The position numbers and the translations under genes are program-made. A DNA stretch of 23,173 bases from JAFDVJ01 sp964487505 (lineage in GTDB: Bacteria; Acidobacteriota; Blastocatellia; Pyrinomonadales; Pyrinomonadaceae). The notes below the pieces were generated by a model that was not told where the DNA came from, ran no database searches, and saw only the letters and a list, made by a program, of their open reading frames with translations. The stretch lies in NCBI GenBank assembly GCA_964487505.1, contig CAZARD010000073.1, forward strand, positions 1 to 23,173, in the 5' to 3' direction. Of the stretch, positions 1 through 7,579 are shown one piece after another (position 1 is the first letter of the stretch; the number at the start of each line of letters is the position of its first letter).

Positions 1-13
1 GTCGTGAAGGAAG

Positions 14-89
<76 letters not shown>

Positions 90-139
90 AAGAGCCTCTT
101 CAGTTTATTAAATCGTCCTACTTTCGGCAAACATCGGGT

Positions 140-170
140 CAAGAAAAGGCCGGCGAGCCTTCGCCGGCCT
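140..170 (-). terminator. Intrinsic terminator downstream of the cytolysin gene
   Basis: A 10-bp perfect stem, aggccggcga (147-156) with tcgccggcct (161-170), closes a 4-nt loop. On the minus strand it is followed by TTTTCTTG. It lies about 90 nt past the stop of the cytolysin gene and before the tRNA, so it probably ends the toxin-cluster transcript. Confidence 0.75.
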
Positions 171-201
171 GCAGAAACGGGGGTAGATTCAATTCCGGAT
201 T

Positions 202-238
202 TCCGGAAGGCGGCCCGTGAATGCGACCGCCTTCCGGA
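202..238. repeat. 12-bp perfect inverted repeat after the cytolysin stop
   Basis: The arm tccggaaggcgg (202-213) is the exact reverse complement of ccgccttccgga (227-238), with a 13-nt loop. It sits 19 nt past the end of the cytolysin gene and has no T-run on either side. It is more likely an mRNA 3'-end stabilising hairpin than a terminator by itself; the terminator with a T-tail follows at 140-170. Confidence 0.7.
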
Positions 239-256
239 TCCCGGGCTGCCCGAGGG

Positions 257-2050
257 TCACTGGCACTGCGTAAGAGGATTCTTCTTCTTGTCGCCGCTCT
301 GGATATCCACGCCTGAGCCGAGCGTCGTGCCGTGGACCGTGAAACAGCTGTTCAGCTCGTTCGGAGTCAGGGCGCGATTGAGTATCTCGCGCCGTGGCTG
401 CCAGACCAGACCCGTGTCATTTTCCAATTTCAGTCTGATGTTTTGCGCGTCTCCCGGGAAATTGAACTTGATCTGGAATCCGGACGTCTTGCCCTCTTCC
501 TTCAGCGATTTCGGAACCATCACATCGGGATTGTTCGGATCGGGCTCTTCCCAGTTTGCGTAGAAATGGGCAATATACGCTCCCGAATGAATGACCTTGA
601 CCCACAGGTTGTCGAGCGGCGTGCACTCTTCGGTCACGAAATCGGTCGTCGAACCCATTTTGGCTACCGTATTGTCTTTCAGGAACTTGACCGTGTACGC
701 GATCGGCACGCCCGGATTGTTCTTCGAATAGACGGCGTTCTTGCCCTTGATGATCTTTTGGATATCCTGAGCGTTCCGCGCCGAGACGGCTTCCGACGCG
801 ACCTCGGCACTTCCGCCCATCGTCACGACCGTGACCGAGGCGTTGCTGATGATCTTGTCGTAATTCGCCGCGGCCGTGGCGCCGACGGTCACCGCTCCGG
901 CGGCGTAGTTGAAGGCCGCCTGCGCTTCCGTTGCCGTCGTCGATTTGTCGGTCTCCATTCGGAGCATGATGATGCGGCCGTAGTTGACGCTGCTGACGTA
1001 CGCCGGGGCCGAAGGCTTCTCGGAATTGAACGCATCCCTCGCTTCCTCGGCGGTCACGCTCGAATCGAAGAACTGCTCCGGCAGATTCGGCGCGTCGAAC
1101 GTCACGGTGTAGAAAACCTGTCGGTAAACCGCGACGATGACGTTCTTTTCGCTGCTGGACGAATACTTGAACTGGGCCGAGGCGTCGCCCGACGCCCATT
1201 TGACGTTGAAGCCCAGGCTCATCGCCAGTTGTTCGCTGCTGAAGGCGATCGTCGAGTTGTAGTTCGAACGCGACGGGTTGATGTAACCTTCCTTGAAACT
1301 GGTCGAGTTGTTCCAGAAGTTCAGCGCCTTGTTGACTGCGGTTTGAACCTTTCCATCCGTCGGGTTCGCGATCGTGAAGCTGCCCTCTTCCTGCAATCCG
1401 GGGAGGTCAAGCCGCAGATCGATCGGCGCGCGCGGAAGCCCGGTCAACGGACGCGGCTTGCCGTCCACCAATTCCTGATCGGCATAGACCAACGCGCCCG
1501 GATAGATCACACCCTGCGTCGGCTGCAGGATCGCGACGTCTTCGAAGTTCTTGCTCAAGCTCCGCTCCGTCCGCGTGCAGCGGATGATCGCGGCGTTACC
1601 CTGCTTGCGCTCTTTCTTTTGACTCTTTTCCTTGTCGACGATCAGCGTGCCGCCGTCCCCTTGGACCATTAGCAGCTTCCGAGCATCGTATTGCAGNNNN
1701 NNNNNNNNNNNNNNNNNNNNNNNNNNNNNNNNNNNNNNNNNNNNNNNNNNNNNNNNNNNNNNNNNNNNNNNNNNNNNNNNNNNNNNNNNNNNNNNNTCGT
1801 CGAGAACGTTCTCGGTCTCGTCGATCAATTGCTGAACGAACGCCTCGGCTTCCGCCGCGCTCAACGGTTTGTCGTCGACACGAATCGATTTGCCGATCGT
1901 TTCTTCGGCCGCAAAACCCATCCGCGCGATCGGGGCGGCCATCATTCCGACGATCAGCGAACACAAGGTTACGCCCGCGAGGATCGCGTTTCGCGCAATA
2001 CCCTTCGTTTCGCCGGTGCTGCCAACATTGGTCTTGGTTTCTGCTTTCAT
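257..2050 (-). CDS. Cholesterol-dependent cytolysin (thiol-activated cytolysin family), exported
   Basis: This is a predicted secreted pore-forming toxin of about 597 aa, including a 100-N gap (1697-1796) after residue 84. Residues 1-47 form a signal peptide with a long charged n-region and a hydrophobic stretch at 21-40; cleavage is likely near GFA-AEE. The region after the gap aligns along the perfringolysin core. It shows IYPGAL, then IDLRLDLPGL, VYRQVFYTV, VSSVNYGRIIMLRMET, QAAF, a GG pair (VTMGGSAE) and FLKDNTVA. The C-terminal D4 domain is residues ~481-597. The undecapeptide equivalent (~544-554) reads NDTGLVWQPRR, against the classical ECTGLAWEWWR. The cholesterol-recognition Thr-Leu pair is kept (GTTL, T576-L577). 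Two cysteines (C569, C596) flank that loop. The start is the ATG at 2050 because AGGAG lies 7 nt upstream; an in-frame ATG at 2065 has no such site. It is last in a three-gene cluster. The family call is firm; target membrane and activity are not known. Confidence 0.9.
   Translation of the reverse strand: MKAETKTNVGSTGETKGIARNAILAGVTLCSLIVGMMAAPIARMGFAAEETIGKSIRVDDKPLSAAEAEAFVQQLIDETENVLDXXXXXXXXXXXXXXXXXXXXXXXXXXXXXXXXXXLQYDARKLLMVQGDGGTLIVDKEKSQKKERKQGNAAIIRCTRTERSLSKNFEDVAILQPTQGVIYPGALVYADQELVDGKPRPLTGLPRAPIDLRLDLPGLQEEGSFTIANPTDGKVQTAVNKALNFWNNSTSFKEGYINPSRSNYNSTIAFSSEQLAMSLGFNVKWASGDASAQFKYSSSSEKNVIVAVYRQVFYTVTFDAPNLPEQFFDSSVTAEEARDAFNSEKPSAPAYVSSVNYGRIIMLRMETDKSTTATEAQAAFNYAAGAVTVGATAAANYDKIISNASVTVVTMGGSAEVASEAVSARNAQDIQKIIKGKNAVYSKNNPGVPIAYTVKFLKDNTVAKMGSTTDFVTEECTPLDNLWVKVIHSGAYIAHFYANWEEPDPNNPDVMVPKSLKEEGKTSGFQIKFNFPGDAQNIRLKLENDTGLVWQPRREILNRALTPNELNSCFTVHGTTLGSGVDIQSGDKKKNPLTQCQ
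1697..1796. other. Assembly gap (100 N) inside the cytolysin gene
   Basis: The 100 N fall between the shared N-terminal domain and the pore-forming core. All four gaps in the window are exactly 100 N, so this is a placeholder length. The frames on both sides happen to match across it, but the number of missing residues is unknown. Confidence 0.95.
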
Positions 2051-2057
2051 TCTTCTT

Positions 2058-2062
2058 CTCCT
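2058..2062 (-). promoter_or_regulatory. Ribosome binding site of the cytolysin
   Basis: AGGAG followed by 7 nt and then ATG (2050-2048), inside a purine-rich run. It decides the start: the in-frame ATG at 2065 overlaps this site and would only add MRRRR. Confidence 0.7.
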
Positions 2063-2137
2063 CATTCAGATCGAAATCTACCGCGCCCGGAAATCCTCCG
2101 GCCCGGCGTTCACGCGACCGTGTCACGTCTCGGTAAT

Positions 2138-3932
2138 TTACTGGCAATTCTTCGCAATGCTCGAGTTCAAGGTCCCGCCCTCAAGCTTGAAGCACGTGTT
2201 CATATCATTCGCCTCGAGAACCCGGTTGATGATCGTCCGCTTCGGCTGCCACACCAGACCCGTATCGTTCTCGATATTCAGCCGAATGTTCTTCGTCCCG
2301 GCCGGGAATTCGAGCATAATCTGGAAACCCGCCGTCTTTCCGGCCTCCTGACGCGTCACTCCCGGTTTTCCCGGTTCGTCCCAGGTGACCGTGATACTGG
2401 CGATGTACGCGCCGCCGTGCACGACCTTGATCCAAGGTTTAGTCGATCCGGTCTCTTCGGTGTCGTCACCGTCCGGTTCAGTTTCGGTGCAGCTGGTATC
2501 GATCTTCGACCCGAGCGTCGTCCCGCTGATCTTGTAGCATTTGTTCAGATCTTTCGGGCCCAGCGTCCGGTTGATGATCTCGCGCTTCGGCTGCCAGACG
2601 AGGCCCGTATCGTTCGTGATCGTCAGACGGATGTTCTCGGCCTCGGCCGGGAACTCGAAGACGGTCGTGAAGCCGTTCGTCTTGCCCAACTCCTTGCGTG
2701 TTTGGGGCTTCTTGCCCGGTTCGTCCCAGGTCACGGTGAAATCCGCGAGGAACGCGCCGGCGTGGACCACCTTGATCCAGATGCCGTCTTCGTCATCGGC
2801 CTTGATCGCATCATCATTTCCGGCCGGCGGCGTCGGCCTCGGCTGCGCCGCAGAATTCAAGCTTGCCGCCGACTGTTTCGACGCCAACGGCNNNNNNNNN
2901 NNNNNNNNNNNNNNNNNNNNNNNNNNNNNNNNNNNNNNNNNNNNNNNNNNNNNNNNNNNNNNNNNNNNNNNNNNNNNNNNNNNNNNNNNNNGGCCGCCAA
3001 TTATCGGTGCGTTTGAATGCCTGCGCCTTCGGCAGAGCCATACATTTAGGCCAAGTCTTGCCATCCGGCAATGGGACGCTCGCCATCGAGCCGTCCGGTT
3101 TTTTGCAATAGGCTGCGGTGGGCCCGAGAGCGCCGATGTCGCGCGCAAGGTAGAACGTCAGTCCGAACGGAAGAATGACACCGTTATCGACCAAAAGGGC
3201 GATACCCTTCTGCACCCCGTCAAATTTGATCTGGCCCTCAGGATCGTCGAGATCGCGATAAATCGTATACGTTTGACGCTTGTAGCTGAGGTTCTGAGCC
3301 TGCGACCATCTCGGGATCTGATTGATCATCCCTTGGAAAGTAAGCTCTTCCTTGAGACCCTCGAGTCTTTTGGTCTCATCTGAAATTCCGACCTCCGGCG
3401 AGCCGCTTCGCGCGGATCGTCTTCCGGTCAGAACCGGTGCTTCGTATTCAGGAAGGGGCAATACCGGCGAATTGGGCGGCGTTTTCGGTTCCGTCGGTCC
3501 AGGCGGCTCCTCGGTCGGAGGCTCTTCCGCGCCGATGCTTTGCCACGATTCCCAGATCGTGTTTTGCGTTTCCTCGTCTTCAACAACGGTCTTCAGCTGG
3601 TCGAAAAGCAGCTTGAGGATCTGTTCGCGGGTCTTTCCCGTCAAGATCTGGCGATCCCACTTCTCCTGGATCGCGTTGATGGCGTCCTCTTCCAGGTTAT
3701 CCGCGAGGCTGTCTTTGAGTTGCTGGAGCAGCGCCGCGGCCGCATCGGCGCGCAATGGGGTCGGAGCCGGTTTCGCGGCCTTCGATTCGCTTTCCGCATT
3801 CACCGTTTTGCCTGAAGGACCGAACATCGTCACGACCGCCGCAATCCCGAGCACCGCAAGAACGGTCATCGCGGTCTTCAATCCGGACCCGACACCGAGC
3901 CTCTCAGGATTCGTCATCCTTTTCTTTTCCAT
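2138..3932 (-). CDS. Exported protein with two tandem CDC D4 (cholesterol-binding) domains
   Basis: This is read as one gene interrupted by a 100-N gap (2892-2991) across which the reading frame changes, as expected if the true gap is not 100 bases. The start at 3932 is chosen because AAGGAGAGG lies just upstream. The N-terminal part (~314 aa before the gap) has a signal peptide (MEKKRMTNPERL, then a hydrophobic stretch, cut near VNA-ES). A helical domain containing LTGKTREQIL follows, resembling the neighbouring proteins. Next come a Pro/Glu-rich linker and an unrecognised ~130-aa region. The C-terminal part holds two D4-like beta-sandwich domains of ~105 aa each. Both contain NDTGLVWQPKR; recognition loops are SGTTLGSK in the first and EGGTLNSS in the second. 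Each has a Cys pair like the cytolysin D4. An acidic linker (DGDDTEETG) separates them. No pore-forming core is visible. It may bind sterol membranes or the cytolysin itself. The gap could instead hide a gene boundary. Confidence 0.75.
2892..2991. other. Assembly gap (100 N) inside the D4-tandem gene
   Basis: The frame open upstream (signal peptide side) and the frame open downstream (D4 side) differ across the 100 N. The placeholder therefore does not preserve phase. A stop and a new start could also be hidden here. Confidence 0.95.
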
Positions 3933-4101
3933 CGCTTTCCTCTCCTTATTTGATGTGCTCCGAGCGGCCCGCTCGAAATTCAATTGATCTGCGCCGCGTT
4001 GCCGGAATGAAGAATTCGAATCCTCGCCCGTAGCGAGCCCGATCGGGCCGGCGGGTTGAGTCGCTTCGGATCTTTCGATATCCCGGCGCTATCCGGTTGG
4101 C

Positions 4102-4136
4102 AGGCGCCTTCAAAACATCCTGTTTCGAAGGCACCT
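4102..4136. repeat. Intercistronic hairpin in the toxin cluster
   Basis: The arms aggcgccttcaaaac (4102-4116) and tgtttcgaaggcacct (4121-4136) can form a ~14-bp stem with two wobble pairs and a short loop. It lies just after the stop of the 148-aa gene and ~170 nt before the D4-tandem gene. There is no T-run on the minus strand, so it fits an RNA-processing or partial-attenuation element better than a terminator. Confidence 0.5.
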
Positions 4137-4145
4137 CGAAATTCG

Positions 4146-4592
4146 CTATGACTTGGGCTCGGGATTGAGCGTCCGCTCCAGATAGCGATCGACGGCGTCC
4201 GTTATCTGTTTGTTTATCTCGGGATCCGGGAACGCCGCCACCGCGTCGGCCTTGAACATCGTGGCGATCTGCGTCGCGGTCTTTCCCGTCATCGACCCGC
4301 GCGACTTGAACTTCTTGTCGAAGACGGCCTGCTTTTCTTTGGTGCTGTCGAGGGAGACGATCGGATAAAGCACGATCGACATTTCGCTCCTCAGCTGCCT
4401 CACGAAGAACTTCGCCTCCTTCGAGCTCAGACGCTTCTCACGCACCGCGCTCGCCGCGGCCGCTTGCACGCCGGTCGTAAACATCGACGATCCGAACCCG
4501 AAAACTACCGCCGCCACGATGGCGATCGCCAGAACCGACCGCCGGCCGTTGCCCATAACCATCAACCTCTCTGCAAAATCTCGATTTCCCAT
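4146..4592 (-). CDS. Small exported protein sharing the N-terminal domain of the cytolysin cluster
   Basis: This 148-aa protein of unknown family is first in the toxin cluster. It has a signal peptide (RRSVLAIAIVAAVVFGFG; cleavage likely near VQA-AA) followed by ~100 residues of predicted helical domain. The stretch RLSSKEAKFFVRQL matches PLSAAEAEAFVQQL in the cytolysin. The stretch MTGKTATQIATMF followed by DPEINKQI matches LTGKTREQILKLL and DEETQNTI in the D4-tandem protein. It therefore looks like that shared domain standing alone. The ATG at 4592 has GAGGAGGAG just upstream. The ATG at 4556 is also plausible (GAGAGG 9 nt before it) and would give a more typical short signal peptide. A role as partner, chaperone or assembly subunit of the toxin is inference. 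Confidence 0.8.
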   Translation of the reverse strand: MGNRDFAERLMVMGNGRRSVLAIAIVAAVVFGFGSSMFTTGVQAAAASAVREKRLSSKEAKFFVRQLRSEMSIVLYPIVSLDSTKEKQAVFDKKFKSRGSMTGKTATQIATMFKADAVAAFPDPEINKQITDAVDRYLERTLNPEPKS

Positions 4593-4771
4593 TTCTCCTC
4601 CTCGCCGAACATCCGCCGCCTTGCTCCCGAGACATCTTTTTTTACGGGGCCAGCGCCGATCGGCTTCACATACGAGAACGGAAAAACAAGGCGGATCGGG
4701 TCAACCGCCGGAAATGTCGGCACAAGGACGCGCGAGGACTCCCGCCTGACGGCGGAAGATCGGTGGAAGGA

Positions 4772-5278
4772 TCAAACAGGATCGAAGGCGAGGATCTTTT
4801 CGGCGAGTTTCTGAAACGCGTCCTCGACGCGTTCACCGGACTTGGCGCTAGTCCGGTACATCTTCCAGCCAAACTCCATCATCTGTTCGAGTTCGGCGGG
4901 AACGATCTCAAATTGTTCGGTGAGGTCATTCTTGTTGAAGAGAACGAGGAACGGCAGCGGCCCGACCTCGCGTTCGACCATCCGTTGGATGGAAAACGCC
5001 GTCACGAAGGTTTCGTGGCGCGTCAGATCGACGACGATAAGGTATCCGGACGCGCCGCGCAGGAAAGAGGGCCGGATACTGAAAACTTCATCTTCGCCTT
5101 GAAGGTCCCAAAGCAACAGGTTGACTTCCTCATCGCCGACGCGGACCGATTTCTTATCGACCTTGACGCCGATCGTCGACTGGTACTTCTCGGAATAAAT
5201 GCTCTGCACGAATCGCCGCACGAGGCTTGTTTTCCCGACCCCTGTCGCTCCGAGCATGCAAATCTTCTTCTGGATCAT
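4772..5278 (-). CDS. Small Ras/Rab-like GTPase
   Basis: A 168-aa cytosolic GTPase consisting of a bare G domain. G1 is GATGVGKT (10-17), the G2 threonine is T35 (STIG), G3 is DLQG (58-61), G4 is NKND (115-118) and G5 is TSAKS (143-147). The residue after the G3 glycine, Gln61 in Ras, is Glu62 here, which predicts weak intrinsic hydrolysis or a need for a partner. There is no C-terminal lipidation cysteine. The start at 5278 overlaps the stop of the OmpA-like gene (ATGA) and has GGAG upstream, so the two are translationally coupled and probably act together. It is last in the signalling operon. It belongs to the bacterial Rab-like GTPases rather than classical MglA, since no PGQ-type G3 is present. 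Confidence 0.92.
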   Translation of the reverse strand: MIQKKICMLGATGVGKTSLVRRFVQSIYSEKYQSTIGVKVDKKSVRVGDEEVNLLLWDLQGEDEVFSIRPSFLRGASGYLIVVDLTRHETFVTAFSIQRMVEREVGPLPFLVLFNKNDLTEQFEIVPAELEQMMEFGWKMYRTSAKSGERVEDAFQKLAEKILAFDPV

Positions 5279-6936
5279 TCTTTCTCCAAATCGACCCTCA
5301 ACCTGACAACGCATTCGCCGGCGCCTCCCGTCGCTCCGCTTCCGACCGATCTCAGATTCGCCGACCGTGCCCGCAAGACCTCAGACCGGCGAAGGAGTTC
5401 CTCGGTGATGCGAACCGCGCGGCCGCGGCTAATGTCGGCGTTCACCGGGTCTGTTCCGGACGGGTCTGCGATGCCTTCGACCTCCACCGAAATTCGAGTT
5501 GAACCCCTGAACAACTCCTCAAGATCCGAAACGATGCCGGAAACCTTCTGATCTTCACCTGCAGCCAGATCGGTCGTGCCGCAAACGAACGCGATCCGCT
5601 CGCGCCCGATCGCGGACGCCAGCGATCCCGGAGCGACTCGCATCGAGGCGACCCCGTTGATCGCCGGCGCGATCCTCCGCGCCTCCGCAAACCATTGCCG
5701 GGGCACATCGCCGTCGGCGCTCAGGACTCCGTTCGCGAATGAAAGTTCGACCCCGGTTGGCGGCGCAAGCAAACGCCGGGCACGCTTGACCACGAAATCG
5801 GGTACCGTGTCCTGAAATGGGCGCCAATTCTGTGTAACGTCGTCCCGATCGAGCCCGGAGTCGGCTCGAATCGTTTCCGGATCGGCGGCGAACTCGTCGC
5901 GCAAACCGGAGATCGAATGCCGCCAGAATCCGTGTTCGGCCTCGGTAACTACAAAACCCGGCCGGCTTCTTATCTCTGAAACAAAACCCGACCAACGCCA
6001 GTAATCACGGCCAATAAAGAACGCGGCGATCAAAGCCGCGATCAACAGCACCGCCGCAACCGCGTTGAACGGCGACAGCAAGGCCTTCGATCTCTCGTCC
6101 GCGCCGCCAAGCTGCAAACGGAGACAGCGCTCGAGTATCGGACCGGCGCGATCGAACCCCGAGACATCGCCGCGAAAATCGCGCAATTCCCGCTCGAACT
6201 CTAACTGCACTTCCTCTATCGCCTCAAGCAGGGTCTCGCGCAACGCCAACGGAGCATTTCCCCGAATTACTGCCGCGAGGATCGTGTCCGGACCGTATTC
6301 GATCCAAACCGACAGATCCCGAACCTTGAGGGAGTCGAGAGTCGCGTCTTCCGACGAACGGAACGAATCGTGCACGAAATCCTGGATCGCCGTGAGCATC
6401 GCCGAAACCATGTCGCCGTCCTCGGTTGCCGTCGGATCGACCGTGACGTGCCGCAAAAGAATTCCCGTGTCCTTATCTATCAGAAACACCTGTTCGACCC
6501 GGTAGAGGAGCGTGTTAAGCAACACGATCTCGGCGAAAGGCCTGCCGGTTCGAATCGCTTCGAGGCGCCACCGGATGCCCCGCGGCGATAGTCCGTGTTC
6601 GAGCGCCTGGTTCAGAGACTGCACCATCTGCGCGAGCGCCTCGGCGATGGCCTTGCGAACTGCCGGGCCGATGATCGGAAAGATCGCCTCGGCGAGGATC
6701 TTTGGGTTCCGTTTGGCGGACTGGCGTATATTCTCTTCGACGACGGGCAATGTCGCCTCCGCCAGCTTTCGGTCGCGGTCCGCGCTTTTCCGCAATGCCG
6801 TCGGCAGCACCTGACTGACGGCGTCGGATTCCACCAGGATGCGGCGAAGTTCCGACAGTCGTTCGTCTGAGCCGCTGCCGCCCGCGGTCGCGGCCGATGT
6901 CGAATCAGCTTCCGATTTTTCAGTACGCGGCGTCAT
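5275..6936 (-). CDS. Transmembrane OmpA-like protein, GTPase partner
   Basis: A 553-aa inner-membrane protein. Residues 25-115 are helical. Residues 116-235 (containing WRLEAIRTGRPFAE and YRVEQVFLIDKDTGILLRHV) match a conserved cytoplasmic region I know from cyanobacterial and other bacterial OmpA proteins encoded beside Rab-like GTPases; its alternating pattern suggests a roadblock/longin-like fold (inference). One transmembrane helix lies at ~289-309. Outside it, residues ~391-435 look BON-like. Residues ~445-553 look OmpA-like, with VEVEGIADPSG, then N499 and RGRAV, the usual peptidoglycan-binding landmarks. It could link a cytoplasmic GTPase switch to the cell wall. It overlaps the GTPase by 4 nt. 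The ATG at 6936 has no strong ribosome site. Confidence 0.82.
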   Translation of the reverse strand: MTPRTEKSEADSTSAATAGGSGSDERLSELRRILVESDAVSQVLPTALRKSADRDRKLAEATLPVVEENIRQSAKRNPKILAEAIFPIIGPAVRKAIAEALAQMVQSLNQALEHGLSPRGIRWRLEAIRTGRPFAEIVLLNTLLYRVEQVFLIDKDTGILLRHVTVDPTATEDGDMVSAMLTAIQDFVHDSFRSSEDATLDSLKVRDLSVWIEYGPDTILAAVIRGNAPLALRETLLEAIEEVQLEFERELRDFRGDVSGFDRAGPILERCLRLQLGGADERSKALLSPFNAVAAVLLIAALIAAFFIGRDYWRWSGFVSEIRSRPGFVVTEAEHGFWRHSISGLRDEFAADPETIRADSGLDRDDVTQNWRPFQDTVPDFVVKRARRLLAPPTGVELSFANGVLSADGDVPRQWFAEARRIAPAINGVASMRVAPGSLASAIGRERIAFVCGTTDLAAGEDQKVSGIVSDLEELFRGSTRISVEVEGIADPSGTDPVNADISRGRAVRITEELLRRSEVLRARSANLRSVGSGATGGAGECVVRLRVDLEKE

Positions 6937-7024
6937 TCGGCGTTCACGGTCGACGATTCAACGAGTCCGGAATCCGGGGAGCGTTGGACGCGCCCAAACC
7001 CGGGTCGAATCAACCCGAATTTGC

Positions 7025-7579
7025 TCAGTCGGGCTTGGGCAGATTGAAATCGTTTGTCAGACGCATCGCCATCTCGGTGAACAGTTCGGCGAGCGCGGCG
7101 CGATCGGCCTTGTCGTCCCGGATCTCGGCCGATTCCCTTTCGACCGTTGTGATCATCTCATTGTGGCGCTTCTGGATCTCATCGCTCAGGCCCTTCGACT
7201 GCGCGAGAAGTTGTTGCCGCAGATCGCTTTCCGATTTTGCGGCCTGTTCATTGATCGTCGTCACTTTCTTCTCCAGATTGTGCGACAAGTCCTTGAGGCC
7301 GTCCGAAAGACCTTTGACCGCGTCGGCGCGCGTGTTCTGCTCTGATACCAGCCGCTCCGTGAGCGATTTGATCTCACTTTTCAGATACTGTTCGAGCGCG
7401 TCCAGATTCTTGCGCGTCTCGTCCCGCATATCGGCGATCTCTTTCGAAAGACGTTCCTCCATCCTGGCGAAACGACGTTCGAAATCCCGCGATTGCGATC
7501 CGAAGAGAATATCCCGGATCTTGTCGATATTGCCGTCTTCAGCCTGATCGGAGACGGCCTTCTTCTTTTCGGCATTCAT
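7025..7579 (-). CDS. Coiled-coil protein, unknown function
   Basis: A 184-aa, highly charged, almost entirely helical protein without signal peptide or membrane segment. Heptad-like spacing of Leu/Ile runs from ~25 to ~150 (for example FERRFARMEERLSKEI and LKDLSHNLEKKV). The C-terminal ~30 residues (ADRAALAELFTEMAMRL) form a separate amphipathic helix ending NLPKPD. The gene overlaps the 3' end of the hybrid kinase gene by 41 nt and precedes the OmpA-like gene by 88 nt, so it is part of the signalling operon. A scaffold role between kinase and GTPase is possible but unproven. Confidence 0.85.
   Translation of the reverse strand: MNAEKKKAVSDQAEDGNIDKIRDILFGSQSRDFERRFARMEERLSKEIADMRDETRKNLDALEQYLKSEIKSLTERLVSEQNTRADAVKGLSDGLKDLSHNLEKKVTTINEQAAKSESDLRQQLLAQSKGLSDEIQKRHNEMITTVERESAEIRDDKADRAALAELFTEMAMRLTNDFNLPKPD

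Noticed and set aside
332..1672. Long open frame of 446 codons on the plus strand
   Set aside because: It is antisense to the cytolysin gene, is Arg/Asp/Val-rich without any recognisable motif and has no ribosome site. It is a by-product of G+C-rich codon use in the real gene.
2138..3932. Two separate genes on either side of the gap at 2892-2991
   Set aside because: The upstream part has a signal peptide and no end, and the downstream part has no start or signal of its own before the gap. A single exported protein is simpler, but this stays open until the gap is closed.
4742..4755. Hairpin ccgcc-tgac-ggcgg after the GTPase gene as a terminator
   Set aside because: The stem is only 5 bp and there is no T-run on the minus strand, so read-through from the GTPase operon into the toxin cluster cannot be excluded or supported.
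4772..5278. MglA-type polarity GTPase
   Set aside because: The G3 region reads DLQG as in Ras/Rab-like proteins, and no MglB-like gene is adjacent; the partner is OmpA-like.
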